Shown here in pieces: positions 24,865 to 38,261 of a DNA stretch of 64,000 nucleotides. Position 1 is the first letter of the stretch; each line of letters starts with the position of its first letter. The notes below the pieces were generated by a model that was given only the letters and a program-made list of their open reading frames with translations, was not told the origin of the DNA and ran no database searches. Origin of the DNA: Monarcha castaneiventris obscurior (Eukaryota > Chordata > Aves > Passeriformes > Monarchidae). Made by a program: the position numbers and the translations under genes. The stretch lies in contig JAMPIT010000350.1 of the NCBI GenBank assembly GCA_026261815.1, forward strand, positions 248,001-312,000, given 5' to 3'.

Positions 24865-24905
24865 CGATCATTTCTAGAGGAGCTCTTCCAACTCTGATAA
24901 TTGAA
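24865..24905 (+). mobile_element. possible CR1 3'-end scrap, sense strand
   Basis: The wording ACGATCATTTCTAGAGGAGCTCTTCCAACTCTGATAATTGAATC resembles the end of a sense CR1 copy, where ATGATCTCTAGAGGTCCCTTCCAACC is followed by a short ATTCT-type tail. Only about 40 bp is involved, so this could be chance. Confidence 0.3.
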
Positions 24906-25165
24906 TCTTGACATTACAGAGGAGCTAATGCAAAAGCATGGTCACAGTTACAGCTCTGTGCAGCAGGGTCAGAATGGGGGGGAGCGGACTGGGGGAGCCA
25001 TCTCCTGGCTACATGACCCTGGAAATACTATTCATAGACACAGAGACGCTCCCAATGCTGATACCTGCAGGATGGTACCAGAGTGCTCAATGAACAAGTG
25101 CTTGCCACACTGGTTAAACAAGGTTAACTTCCCTCACATTTATTCAAGTGCTGTTAAACTGCACA

Positions 25166-25360
25166 GGAGGAGGAAGGAGCCGGGCTCTGGCTTTCCTCCC
25201 TTACAGCATAATCCCTGGGAGTCCTGCAGCGATCCTCAGAGGTGTGGTGAGCCCGCTGCCTTCCACCCTGCAGGGGCACAGATGGAGATGTGCCAGCGGG
25301 GCTGGTTCTGCCAGGGCACGGACGGGACTTGTTCCACGCACGCTCCCACAGACGCATCTC
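25166..25360. other. weak CpG-enriched patch
   Basis: About nine CpG fall in roughly 195 bp, clustered at the right end (GGCACGGACGGG, then CCACGCACGC). It overlaps open frames in three reading registers, the longest being 157 codons on the plus strand (24,901-25,374), whose product I do not recognise. It could be an eroded island, a GC-rich exon or chance. I see no core-promoter motif. Confidence 0.3.
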
Positions 25361-25575
25361 TTATGATGGTCTGATGTATTCCTCCAGGGGTTTTGCCAAG
25401 CCTAGTTTCTTCCTATAGACCTGTGGTTCACGGAATAGGCAATAAGTACAATTAAAACTGCTTCTACTTATTTCCTGAGAACTGAGCTTCTCTTGCTTCC
25501 AGCTGTGTTCCCTACTAGAAGAGGTGCCAGCTGAAATTGCAAATGTCTTCCCTACAACTGAAAAGGTAGAAGAAA

Positions 25576-25631
25576 TCAGTATTGCCTTTATGCTCCTATG
25601 CTCCTATGTCTCAGTATTGCCTTTCTGCTCC
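25576..25631. repeat. 21-bp duplication with an 8-bp inner repeat
   Basis: TCAGTATTGCCTTTATGCTCC at 25,576-25,596 recurs at 25,611-25,631 with one difference in twenty-one. TATGCTCC is also repeated at once at 25,597-25,604. It is a slippage-type local duplication. Confidence 0.85.
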
Positions 25632-28171
25632 TTAGGAACCTGAGAACTTTTCAGGGCTGCCAGACCACTGAAGCTAAGCCTTGTGGTATCCCAGCACACG
25701 TTATCTGCATAGACTGAATTCCTCAGTCAGAGTTTGGTTTGGGTGTGCATGTGTTTGTCCTGTAAACCTGCCTGCTCTCTCACTGCTTTGAGAAAAGCTC
25801 GCACAATCTTTGGATGAAATATTCTCCTCCATGTCCCAGACAACTCTTGCAGGGCATCATCCTATGGACAACCACGGCTTTGTGGTGTGGAAAGGGATGA
25901 TAGTCCTTCCCATCACAGCCACATGAAGAAGCATGAGGACCCAGCTTTGAGCCCTTAGTGTCCCTCTCTTCCTTCATAGCTGTGGGCCCTGGCGAAGCAG
26001 GGCTTAGGCAGAGTTATCACATCCACTGAGTTCAGAGGTAGTGTCTAGTGTCTTGCTTCATATTCAGTATGATTTCTTTCCACCATGTTTGTAACTTGCT
26101 GCTGCTGTGAATTTCAGAAACCTTACTTTACTCCCCTGGAAGAAATAATAAAAACAATCAGTCTCCATTAACATACAGCAATTCAACATCCTGACTTTTA
26201 TGAGCTCACTGTAGGAGTTTAATTAATTAAGGATGATTCTGCATTCTTCACAAGGAAGATTGGCTTTTTTGTTTACTTTGTCATAAATAGTCTCATATGT
26301 CGGAACATTTTGGAAAATGCCAAGGAAATATGCTTCCCTCCCACTTTGAGAATATTCTCCCTCAGCATTTTTGTGTGTTGTTTTTATTATCTTTGCATCC
26401 AGTAAAAACCCTAAGATAGGCGTGATTTTCAAGGAGAAGGCTTCTGTACAAACAGCCTTCAGTGCATGTTAGCAGATTTAACAAAAGATTAAAGACAAGA
26501 ACAAGATTAATAGGAAATATGAAAATAAAAAGTTAAATCAATCCTGCCAATATTCTCGGGTCCAAGTTTTTGTTTTCCTCACCGTAAAAGTGTATCTGCC
26601 AAAGTGTTGCACCCTTCATTTCAATTAAAAAGCATTTCAATGTAAAATAAAATAATCTATTCAATATCAAATATTGCTGCTTATAAGAGTCAATTTTAAA
26701 AAGAGGAAGTGACAACAAGAGTCTTGTGCCACAGATGAGATCAGATCTGTAGGAGTAAGAGCAGGTCAATAATCTCTGGTGACAGGAGAGAAAGAACAGG
26801 ATAATGCAGCAAGAATCCAGATTCCAAGATTGCAGATTTGGGCCCCCTGATCCTGTTAGCATCATAGCATTGTAGCAGAGCAGGAGCAAGGACTGTGGTG
26901 AGCTTCTTCCCAGAGCCCAACAGTCTTTCCAAATCCAGCTAACAAGCAAAGCCTCTAGTCCTCCTGCTCAGCGTAGCAGGAAGAAACTCTCCAGCCAAAC
27001 CCAGTGAAGCTGCAGAGCCCTGTTGGGTGGTATTTTTCATCTACCTGCCTTGTTTGTAACACGTGTAACTCTTGCATGCAGTGCCTGGTTAATCCAGCAT
27101 TTGGGGGTAAGTGCTAGGCAGTGAAGTGCACGATGCTATTTATTGTCAAGAAAAGTAGAAAAAAGAAGGACCTCTAAAAACTGGAAGCACAATTTCGATT
27201 TTTTTAACAGTCACAACTTCATCCATATTTGTGGGTGTACAGAAATCAGAAAAATGAGAAGCACCATGTACTAGTGTAGCAAGCCCACCTCCTGCCCACT
27301 GTGTCTCTGCCTATTCTCCCAACAGAGAATGCTACTTGGAGGAATGCAAGGTTGGCACAGAAGGGTCTTGGAGGAACGCAAGAAACATCTACTGTGTGCA
27401 AGGAGCGTGTCTCAGGAGCACAGTGGAGAGTGTGTCTCAGCAAGGCGAATGAGCATGCGCTGAGCGCTGTGCTGGCAGCAGGGCTTCACCAGCACCTTTG
27501 TGAGCACATTTTAAGCTGGCTTAGACAAGTCTGAGCAGCTTTATAGGCAGTGCCACTGCACTGTTACAAGTGCTAAGCTGAGGCATGCAGTCCCTTAGTT
27601 TTACAGGCCCAAAATTTCCTTCCGATAGGAAATCCTGATACCGCAACCTCTGTGTGTAGCTGAGACCTGGGGCAGAAGGAAAGCGAGCGTGAAGGAGCAT
27701 GTCTTGGCAGCCCAGGAGCTGCAGTGCTTACCTCAGGAAGGGCTTTGGGGTTCCCGTCTCTACCCTCTAGATCAATTGTGGTTTTATACTTCGATCATCC
27801 AAAGTAAGTCATAGCCCATCTCAACTGAGGGAACCAAGCTTCTGGCATCAGGCAGTGAGACACCCTCAAGCCTGCTCCCCTCACATCCCACAGCTCCTGA
27901 AGTCCTGGAACAGCAGCCCAGCTGCATTAGGAGGATCCTCCTACCTCCCTCTTCTTCAGCCTTGTGGTTATGAGGATTGTATAGGAGATAACAGATACAA
28001 ATGTGAATTCTACTTGGTCAAGGGAGAATGGTTTCAGGAGACAGGTTACCTGATCTAACAGATGAATATCACTGAGAGGCAGAAGATCACTTGCTTCCAT
28101 TACTGAATATATGCCAAACCCAACAGTTATTGCGCAAACTGTAGACCCATAAACTCACTAATCCATGAAAT

Positions 28172-28256
28172 TGAGATGAGATGAGATGAGATGAGATGAG
28201 ATGAGATGAGATGAGATGAGATGAGATGAGATGAGATGAGATGAGATGAGATGAGA
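28172..28256. repeat. pentanucleotide microsatellite (TGAGA)17
   Basis: Seventeen uninterrupted copies of TGAGA (85 bp), flanked by AAAT on the left and CAACCC on the right. The complementary strand reads TCTCA. Purity and length suggest a recent, probably length-variable locus. The plus strand of the unit is purines except for one T. Confidence 0.98.
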
Positions 28257-31200
28257 CAACCCAAATAACTTCTTGCTGTATAAACTAATTAAATTGTCTG
28301 GCAGACTAGTCTGAGAAATTAAAGGGGTGGAAAGCACAACTTTAGTCTGGGAAGAGGGTGAGACCTTCTTTTTCAGGAAAAGTGGGCGAATGGATTAGGC
28401 CCACAGCTAAATCCCACATTTCCATTTCTGGCGAATCCAGCAGCCACAGATGGGCCACCATTGGCATCTGGAAAACTTCTAGGCTGAGCAGGAAGCCTGG
28501 TATGAAAGTGCTAAAGAAGATGCAGGAGTTTCTTTTTTTTTTGCCTTACATACTTAAATTTTGCTTACATCCCATTTTAGACACCAAAATAGGCCTTATT
28601 TTGCCTAGTCTCAGCTTTGAGACATTGATTCTTATGCTTCTGCTGCTAAATTAAAGGCTACACAATTCTTGTGTGACTACTTTCTGATAAACTGAATCAT
28701 TTAATCCCTTTAAATCGCTTACTGCAAGGCACTTTCTCCAATGCTTTTGAGGCTTCTCTTTTGTGGCTTTTCCAATTCAATATCATTTTTTTCCTAAGTC
28801 TTCTCAGGACATTTGTAAATTATTTTGTTGTTCATTAAAAATTCAACAAAACCCCAGTACACCCCTGGAGCAACTTGTTACTCTAAGACTGACAAGGCAC
28901 TAGTCTGAATCCGGAATGTTTTCCTGTTAAACATATGCAAAGTCTTCCTGTCCCCATACTTCAGTACATATGAGCAACCTAGAAGCAAAATAACAGTCTG
29001 AAAAAATCTTTGGATTTTTTGGATCTGACACCAGAAGACACAAATGCATATGCAGTTCAAATGCACAGTGATTTTCAGGTGTTGCCTGGAAGCTGTTTTT
29101 AAATATATTTTTGGGAGACACTTTTGAGTATGGCAAATTCATACAGTTAGTCAAAAGAATACATATGCCTATAGGATTAAAGCTGTGTGAAAATTAGCAT
29201 TTTATGTTTTGTTGCTTGTTCTTGGTAAAACCAAAGTATTTTTCCCAGTCTTTTTCATTTAATATGAAAAATATAGCTATTAAATAAAATGAAAAATTAC
29301 ATCATCATGACCTCCTACAGATATCTGTTCAATCTAGTGGCTCATGTATTTACATGCAAATGTCTGTACTTGGATAAAAACTGAAAGCATAAGACAAAGC
29401 CTTACAACACAGACAGGATCTCATTTCTGGAAGATGATGACAGTGTCCTGGCATTCCGGGTGCAAAACCCATAAAGCAAAATTGTGCGTTCTCATCCTTA
29501 CACATTTAGGAGATGCACAGGTTGCTTTTACTCTCTTATGCACTACTTCTTGGTATTTTTTTCCACTAAAACCATTACACAAAATGGTCAAGTCTTTCAG
29601 TCTCTCAGTCTTTCTCACTATCCAGACAACGCTGGTCTTTTTCACATGCCCTCTTGGTCTTCTGTGTTTCAAGATGATAAGCTGGAGCTTTACAAAAGTC
29701 TTGAGATATATTGCTATTAGTAGAGCTGGAGGTGGCTACTCAGCTGCAACAGAAATTTCCCTACTCCCTGGGTTGGTGGGAGAGGCTTTGGAAGAGTTTA
29801 GCTTCTGCGAAAATCCCCTGCAGGAGATCTGACTTGCAGACCAACTTACTGATTGTGGCTGCATATCTTCAATGAAAGGGAACTTCATTCAGAGCTGGGT
29901 CTGCTTATGTTTCCCCACCTGCCAGCAGCACCTCTGTTCTTGTTCTGCTGAGCTGTAACTCGCTCTAAGTGTGACTTGCATTGTGTACATGTAATCTGTA
30001 TAACTTCCTTGCTGATAATTGCCAGGATAAGGAAGTGCCCTCTCTGCAGCCTGTACATGACATGTAGGAGCACTGCCTGCTGTGGCACTTCCCTAATGCT
30101 GGCACAACAAGAGTTTGATCATGGCAGATTGTTTTCTGTGTATTATCCTGAACTCAGATAAAACCACGCGTATGTCCGTACCCAGGTCAGGCCCTGATTT
30201 GCTGTCTCCATGCTAAATCATAGCTATGTTTTTGCCAGGTAAGGATGACACATACTGGAATCTCTAACTCAATTGGGTTTGGTGCGCTGTGAGACTTGAT
30301 TTAGGTTTGCACCTCTTAGTGGCCCACTAAATCAAGGCACTTTTAACTGGGAGTGTTTATGTGCTGAAAATCCAAACCAGACACTTTTAGATGGAAGACT
30401 TACTAACTGGCATAAATTATGCTGGGCCGATCTCAGCACCTGGTTCTGTGTTCACATAGGTCTTCCCTAGACTTAGCCATATCTCATTTGGCCACACAAC
30501 TGACTACACCCAGTGTGACCTTTATTTACGTTATTTACAGCTAGCCCCATAAATGATAAATTCTGGCTCTATCTATGATATTCATCCAAGCAGCAAGCAT
30601 CTAAAAACCAGCTCTGCAAGACAGCCAGCCATCTGGAACAAGAAAAATTAATTTCCAAAATGTAGTGACAAAGCCACCTCCACACATCCTCTCTGGAGCA
30701 CTGGCTCACAGCCAGCAGTAACTTTTCTATGTAATACATTGTGAAATATTTGCAGTTCCATACTGGTGTTTCCTTTTAATATTTTTCTCCTGGTTACTTA
30801 TCTCCTTGGTTGGTGAGGATTTAGCCCACCTTTGTAGAACATTAATTATATGCAGTAAAATGCTTATTTTGGTTGCTTATCCAGTACTGCTTGTCTTTTT
30901 AAAAAATGAGTCCACTAGTGATCTATATTGACTGATTTACTGTCAGAAGCAAATGTAGAGCATTGAGTGATTAAAATATTGAATTAGTCTACTGTTCAGA
31001 AAAATCTGAAGGAGTAGAACTACATCCAAGATTAATTTTGTTCAGTATTTCCCTTGGTACATTTGTTTTGGGTTTTTTTCTGTAGAGACTTGAAATATTA
31101 GCACCAAATTGTCTGAAGCATTTATCTCTTGCCAATAAGGCTATCAGTTCAGACCTAGTAAAACATGTTCAAGCTTTTCCAACATAAGCACTATGTACTT

Positions 31201-34200
31201 TATGAAGTCTAAATTAGGTTCTTTATGAAATCAGCATTGGTTATATAACCACTGTGCAGTTTCATTAAATATGGCTTATTATTGAGAACATTCCTTTTGG
31301 AGAATTTTGCAGGCTTCTTTCCAAGAGGAGCAGACAAAGTCTTTCAATCTGACACACTGGAAGGGAGGAAATAACTGTTGATTTTTCATATTTAAATGCA
31401 GTGCGTTTTTTCTTGGGTCATGTTTCATTTGAACCTGCCTGTCTTCTGAGGATGTTGAGGAGGTAGTCTGGGGTAAGTTCATCTGAATACCCCCTAGATG
31501 GGTTTCTGGGCAGCTCTTTGGAAGACTGGAATTCTCCAATACCTCTGATTATTTTATAGCTCTTTCTGTGCTTAAGTTTCTGGGTAACATTTGTGTAGTC
31601 TGGTCTTGGGCATGTTCCTTGCAGTCCCAAAGGCTGCTGACCTTCAAGGTCACACATAAGCTCTGTGTACAAAACCAGTCAGTGTTTCTAGGAAACAACA
31701 GAGTAACCTTTTTTTTACTCCAAATTTTTATAGCTGACAGTTCGCACTCAGCGTGTTTGGATTTTAGTTAGGTTATTTTAAATTTGATTTTCAATGGCTA
31801 GATCCCTTGTGCCATTTTCCTGAGACAGCTGCTGCTGTTTCTCAGATGTATAGGAACAGCAAAGTAGCTCTCCCATCCTATTCCCCACTGTCTTTCTTCC
31901 CTTTTCTCACTGTGGAGCAGGCAATTGCTCATCTTGCTCCAGCACTTGGGGACTGTATGAATTTGCCGACTAGAAAGCTATGTAGACTAATCAAGAAAAT
32001 TTAGATAGTGGAGGTAATGTGAAGCTGGAAACCATGGAAAAAACTGTGCTATTTTCTCCTTCATTAACTCAAACTAATTCAGTGTTTGGTATTTTTTGTG
32101 GAAATTAAAATTTTTTAAGTGATTTATTTTAAATGTATGTTATAAAACATCATCAGCAAATAATTTCTGGACATAAACAATATAATTCTTTTGTATCAAA
32201 CTTCATGACACTGCATTTCAAGACACGAATTCAGTAAAACAGTAGTCCTAGAAAATTTATGGTGCATAGGGACGAATGGTGTCTCTAAAAAGATGTTTAT
32301 AGAGAATGAAGGGATACTAAGCTCTTTGGTGTATAAGCTGTGCATTACTGAGGTGTTTGCTTTTGCTACTACGAGAGTTCCCAGCTGATGGGGAATGTCA
32401 TTTTGGTTAGGACTTTCACTTCTGCCAAGGTCCAGCATTACAGCAATAACCAATTTTTCATATTGACTTTCTTGCCCTTGAAAGCCATCTTCTGCACAGC
32501 AATGCAGTGACAGGAGTATTGCCATAGGCTGTTTGAATGATTCCCAGCTGACTTGGTTTTGTAGGCCAAGACATGGCTATCATAAATCTAGGTATTTCCT
32601 AACAAGGACGGGAGAGAACAAAGTAACAATGGTTTACATCATTATGACATCACAATGTCACTGAAGTGCTCACCAACCTCAGCTTGAAATACATATGGGG
32701 AAAGGGGGAAGGGAGAGGCAAGACATCTAAGGGAAAAAAGGAGCTGCAACCTGAATTATAACAGCTCACACATGGGCCAAAGACAAAAAATAGTTATGTT
32801 TGTAGTCTCAGAAGTGCTGGATTCAATAGTTGTTCCCTATATAAACCTCCTGCTCATGAGTAAATGAGTTTTTACAGATATAGTAATGATCTAGTGGAAG
32901 CACTTACTCTGAACACACTTCAGGTGCCATTTCATAGCAAACAGATAAAACTATTTCTATTGTGTTGTATTAAATCTATGACCCTCAAGGAATGGCAGCA
33001 GCAAGGTATCAGTTCCAGAAATATATGAGGTCTTATCCACACAAGTTATTTTGTGCTTTTTAGAATATATCAGCATGCCTGTGGTGTTTTTCAGAATGTA
33101 AGCTTTCGTTTTATTATAAGCAATTTTATACTCCCTATGCTTAATGATGATATAGACCAGTCTTCTCCAGGAACTGAGTTTGCAAGACATGTTGTTTAGA
33201 ATTGGATGGAGAGACAGCAAGGAAACAGAAGAGCTAATAATTGTTTCTAGAAAAAACTTTTTACATGACTTTGGTGATATAAGGGTCTTCAAGCAACTCT
33301 AAAGTCAGTGAAAGGCAGTCTGGAAGCTGGAATAAGTTATGGTGAAAAAGTTCTTCCTGTAAATGCCAGCTAAAGCCCCATGTATTTTCAAGTGCATAAA
33401 TTCTAGGACTTCCATGAGATAGGACACTACCATATTGTGTAAGAAGAATATGGTCTGAAATGAAGGAACAAATGAAAACTTCAGAGATGAAGGAATACCC
33501 CTAACTTGAACATGTTAAGGAGCAAGAAGTGGAGGGGTCAGTCAGTTTCTGGAGAACAAAGTGAGAGATTTGTCACGTGTGGGAGGAAAAGAGAGGGACA
33601 CTGGCCTTCTCATCTGTGCATTTGCACCGTAACCCTGACTTTCCCATGTTTGATCCTTTCTGTCTGTGCAAATTTGAGTCTGTGGCAAGGTTAGGAACAA
33701 ACAAATCTCTTATTTGGTCATTCAGAACTTTTCTGTCATATAGCATTACAGTGACCCAAATTCGGCATGAAAAGGAGGAATCAAAGAAAAGAATGACCAA
33801 ATCCGTTACAAACTTCTTTGACTAGATGGAAAACAGGATGCAGCTCAAGCCCCCTCAACTCATTCTAGCCTGGAGGTCACTTGAGCAGCAAAGAAGCTTT
33901 TCAGTTCCCACCCAAACAGCTGTTGTTTTCCGAAAGGAGGCCCAAGAGTTCGAAATTTTCTGGAAGTGAAAGCTCTTATTGAATGAGACACTACACCCTA
34001 TCCAAAGGGACAATCTCCAAAAATTCTCTATGTAGGAGGGTGAACATTTCCACACATCTCTCTGAAGCACGTGAACAAATGTCCAAGATTTAAGAGTTTG
34101 CATCTCAAATGAATGTTTGAAACTACCATTGTTGTTTCAGACTTCATTGATGTTTAAGACTCTCATTTCAAGTATTCATAATATGGTCTGTGTTAGGACA

Positions 34201-35369
34201 AGTGGGCTTTCACAAGTGTCATGATGAAATGACAGTTTAACATTTTATCCTGTATGTCATTGGATGCAGATTTCCAACACTTAAGCTAAGGCCTTGCAAA
34301 CATTTAGAACTGGTGTATTTGTCTTTTGGTCAATATTTCCTCTTTGACTGCTTACCACAGACTTTGTGAAGGGTAGAAAGGTTGTATTCAGGCCTGTGAT
34401 ATCATTGTGTGTTCTTTGCTGGGCACACTGTGATATGAGCTGTTTGCTGACCTGGGATAAGACTTATTTGGCAGAATGATTGCTGTTGCAGTCTGATGAA
34501 CCTCTGATGTGCTTTCAGTTTCTGCAGTGCTAGATTACTTTGGAGGATGTTGTGTCTCAGAATTGAGCATCTGATCTTGCAAAGCAGAGGTATGTATACT
34601 TCTGAGGAGATTCTGAGTCAGAACATATTTTTGTGGCAGTCAAAGGCACATTTTGCATTTTTGCGAAGTATTTTTGTAGTAAAATTACTGTAGTAATAGC
34701 ATACTAATTATTCTAGTTCTCTTAATTTTTTGGTTTTTTTTTTTTTTTATTGCTACAGTGCTCCTGACACAGGAAAAGGATTGGTATAACGGGGTTTGAA
34801 GTTATTTTGTCTTGAGGAACCTCAATATTTTCCACAGAACAAAGTCTTCTGTAGGGAACATACATGCCTCTTGAGAGTAGCATGGATATAATTTTACATT
34901 ATTTACATCTAACCTTCAGTAAGTACAGACTTTTTCTTAAGAGTCTAACCAAATCCCACTTTTCTTTTTCTTTAGCTCAATTTCCTACAGGGTTTTTTTG
35001 TTTTGGTTTGTGTTTTGTTGATTTTTTTTAATAGTCGTACATAGAAGTTGTTTCCATTGGAAAGCTAATTTTCTTTCCAAGTGGGAAAGTGAGCTGAACT
35101 GACCTGCCCTGCAGCTCCCCAGTTGCTTGTCTGCTTCTGGCACTAGAAAGGCAGCCGAGCTCATGGAGGGGACAGCTCATTGCAGTAATTGCTCTGGAAT
35201 TGTATTGGTTTGGTGTAATATGAGATGCTCCCACAGCTGTCCTTTCCAAATTCTTTAGAAGTAGACCCTTGATCCTCAGGGATCTGCAAACCACAGAGGA
35301 AAACCACTGCTTAACTAATCGGATTATCAGCCAGCTCACTTGCATGTAATACATATCTAAACACAGCTT

Positions 35370-35432
35370 AATTTGGGATATTAATTACAGCCTGCATGGA
35401 AAGAATATGCATAAGTCTTTAATTACATGGAA
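35370..35432. promoter_or_regulatory. AT-rich stretch with homeodomain and POU-like cores
   Basis: Within about 60 bp there are two TAATTA sites (in GATATTAATTACAG and CTTTAATTACATG) and an ATATGCATAAG element like a POU/octamer site. Such groupings are common in conserved vertebrate enhancers, but AT-rich DNA produces these cores by chance too. The enhancer role is inference only. Confidence 0.2.
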
Positions 35433-36764
35433 GGATGTTGGATCTTCAAATTGGTGGCTGGAAATCTTATTTCAAGGGTTTAAGGAGCTGATAATTGCTT
35501 GTGATAACCATTTTACTCTGTAAATAGGTTTTGGCAATATATTGGCAAAGTACTGACTGATCTGAGTTATGCTGCCAAATGCCAGCCAGATGGAGCCCAA
35601 AACAGCCTACAATTTGTAAATATGATATTTCCTCATAAAGCTTCAACTCTGTCCCATTTGTTGTCTTACATACCTGATTGACTGTGAGTGAGCTCAGGCC
35701 AAAGGGTTTCTTTTCATTCTTAACTGTCTTCATTATAACTTCTTGTTGTGTAATATAAAATGTGAATCCCTTTATGTTCTGGGCTGAACCAACAAGGGGC
35801 TGTGCACACCAGTGTTCAGTGCACAGAAAGCAAATACTGCATGTCCCATGACTGACTTCTTGTCAAAACAGCACTGACGTATTTACAGCACTGATGGATT
35901 TACTGATCCTGTTTATAACCCCATTACGTGTGAAAGGATGCCAATGCCATTCTATCACATGGAAGTGCATTGTTTTCAGAACAAACACCGTCAGTTTTTG
36001 GGGAATCTGTAAAACAGCTCCTTTAAAACTTCTTGAACTAAATTGACATGTGGAGATCTTGCACATTTAGCAAAGCTGAAAAAAAGGATAAAGAATGAGT
36101 GATCTTCTTGTAATTCAGTTTTCTGTGCAGGATTGATCCCACTTTAATAATCCATAGATAAAACCTTAGAAGTTATTTGAGGAATACTGTTTGGAGGGTG
36201 AGAAACAATGAAAATTTTCCTTGGCATAAAAAAATTCAAATAAGATTAAATCTTGCCTCTCAAGCTTTCTGAAGATTTTTTTTTTGGCAGTTTGTTATAT
36301 TAATTTGGAGGAAAAAAAATGAAATACCCTTAAAAGTACTTAGAACTTCCTTGAAGCAAAATTCTGATGAGATCCAATGGGGAGCACACAAATACATGAA
36401 GCAGAGAGACAATCACAAGCCTTGCTGAAACCCTTAGCAGGATGCATATTATAAAATGTATGGGGTGAAGCTCATGGTGAAGGGGAAGGGCCTATATAAT
36501 TGCATTTTTTACATAGCTTTTCACAAAGGCTTTGCAGGAGGGACTCTTGTAGCAGGTTTCTTCACAAAAGAAGGTAATTCTGAAATATATCTGATGCAAT
36601 GGTGATAGCTTCCCTGTGGACATGATTCAATTCTGTAAATTTGTTCATGGAATTAGTGGAGTATCAGTAATATATACAATGAAATTTATCTCTCAGTTGC
36701 TAGTTAAAAAATACCAAACTGTATTACTTCCAGACTTGTGAATCTTCTCATTTCAGTAGTATAT

Positions 36765-36828
36765 TGGATTAATTCAGTCTTAATTAATGAACCTATTAAA
36801 AACTTAATTATGAATCTGGTAATCAGTA
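36765..36828. promoter_or_regulatory. cluster of TAAT homeodomain cores
   Basis: At least four TAAT/ATTA cores lie within about 65 bp: GGATTAATTC (a bicoid/Otx-type GGATTA joined to TTAAT), TTAATTAATGA, CTTAATTATGA and GGTAATCAG. The motifs are visible directly. Calling it a regulatory element is an inference that depends on conservation I cannot test. Confidence 0.25.
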
Positions 36829-38261
36829 AGAGATTCAAACCTCCTGTCATAGTCCACATGTGTAAGAAAGATTGCAACATAAATAGAATATCAACCTAGC
36901 TTTTATGGCTGCCTGCAGTTGTCCAACCTTCATCAAATTAGTCCATCTACAATATTTATAAACATCTCATTGTTTACTGCTGTACTTCCCTGCACTGCTC
37001 CAGCATGCAACAAACTTCTCTCAGCTGAGGAAAATCTCACAGTAAACATCACACAAATGACATGATGACTTCTGTCTGACACCTAATACCTAGAAAATGT
37101 GAAAGTCATAACAAAAAGAAACAAATAATATTACATTTAAGCTTCATACATACATTTCTGACATAAAAACTTGCTTAAATACAAAAATATTATGGGCTAA
37201 ATCTAATTAGTACAAATACATTTCTTGACATATCTGCCGAGCAACTGTACACAGAAGCTTTTCTCTCAGATCTGCTCTGGGCCAACCTTGCCCCTCTGTT
37301 TTGAATTCAGTAATAAGCTAACAAATCTGCTGTGTCTATTTTTGCAGCAAGTGGGATATTCAAGGCTGCTTAGTTTTACCTTCCATTGAAGGTAATGGCA
37401 ATATTTCTCTTTTAATCAATTTAAATAAACTGGGCCAGCATGGATTATCCTCAGAAATCTGACAGCTGGTTATCTCAAGATATCACACTTCAGCAATGAG
37501 AACTAGAAAGAACCCTATGTAGAATAATCTGTAATTGCTTCCCTCTCGTATTTTTACTTGGATACTTGGTAGTAAAGAAATGCAAGCACTATTAGAGCTA
37601 TAAAGTAGTCCTAACTGGCTGTTTAATACCTGACAGTGATATACTCATAGACAAATTTCTCTGATAACATCTTAAAAGCTGTGAGCTCCCATGATTCTCA
37701 GGTGGCCTTGCTTGAGGCCAGTGGTGGCAAGCTCAGCAGAGGAGGTGGAATAAAATGGGCTTCTAACAATTATCATAGACATTTTTCAGCTAGTTTAAAA
37801 TATACAAAGAACTGATGTTTTGAGGGAAGAAACCACTAATTTCAGTCTTGTCCTTCTCAGCAGGAGAACTTAGATTGACAGGCCTACAAGTTCTACATTT
37901 ACCTCTAAGCCTTTTATCAGTAATGCATGGTCATTTTAAAGTGATTGACTTCACACTATAAACCACCCTGTACTGGTATCGTTTGTACTTGCTGCCAGAA
38001 GGGAAACAAAGAGGCCCCAGCTGAACCATAGCTTTGAAAAAGCAATGCAAATTAGCCTGTGTTGCAGTCCCACAATTAAATGGTTCCTGGTATCTGGTGT
38101 GGCTTCTGAGCACTTTAAAGTGCACCACACTGAGTGGTGTAGGAATCTGCCCTACGCCATCTGCATAACACAGATACTCCCACAGCCTCTGGAACTTCTC
38201 ATTGAGAGTCATCTGGGAAGCTTTCCTCCTGTAAGGACTATATGAATGGGAGTATTTCTAA

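Larger units (their letters stand above)
25361..38261. other. non-coding DNA, no gene seen
   Basis: These 12.9 kb contain no supportable gene. The longest frame is 162 codons at 29,344-29,832 on the plus strand. It is opposed by an 83-codon minus frame and looks like no known family. The part from about 35 to 37.5 kb is especially AT-rich, with many TAAT cores. A poly-T run lies at 34,734-34,748 and a T/G-rich run at about 34,991-35,028. Confidence 0.55.

Noticed and set aside
24901..25374. 157-codon plus-strand open frame with many Cys and His
   Set aside because: The cysteines are not in zinc-finger or other regular spacing, and two other frames are open over the same GC-rich part.
29344..29832. 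162-codon plus-strand open frame with hydrophobic stretches
   Set aside because: The hydrophobic stretches come from T-rich DNA. No family match, and an opposing minus frame lies over it.
34734..34770. Poly-T followed by TTGCTACAG, like a 3' splice site
   Set aside because: The next bases give no sustained open exon with a good donor site, so it is only a poly-T tract.
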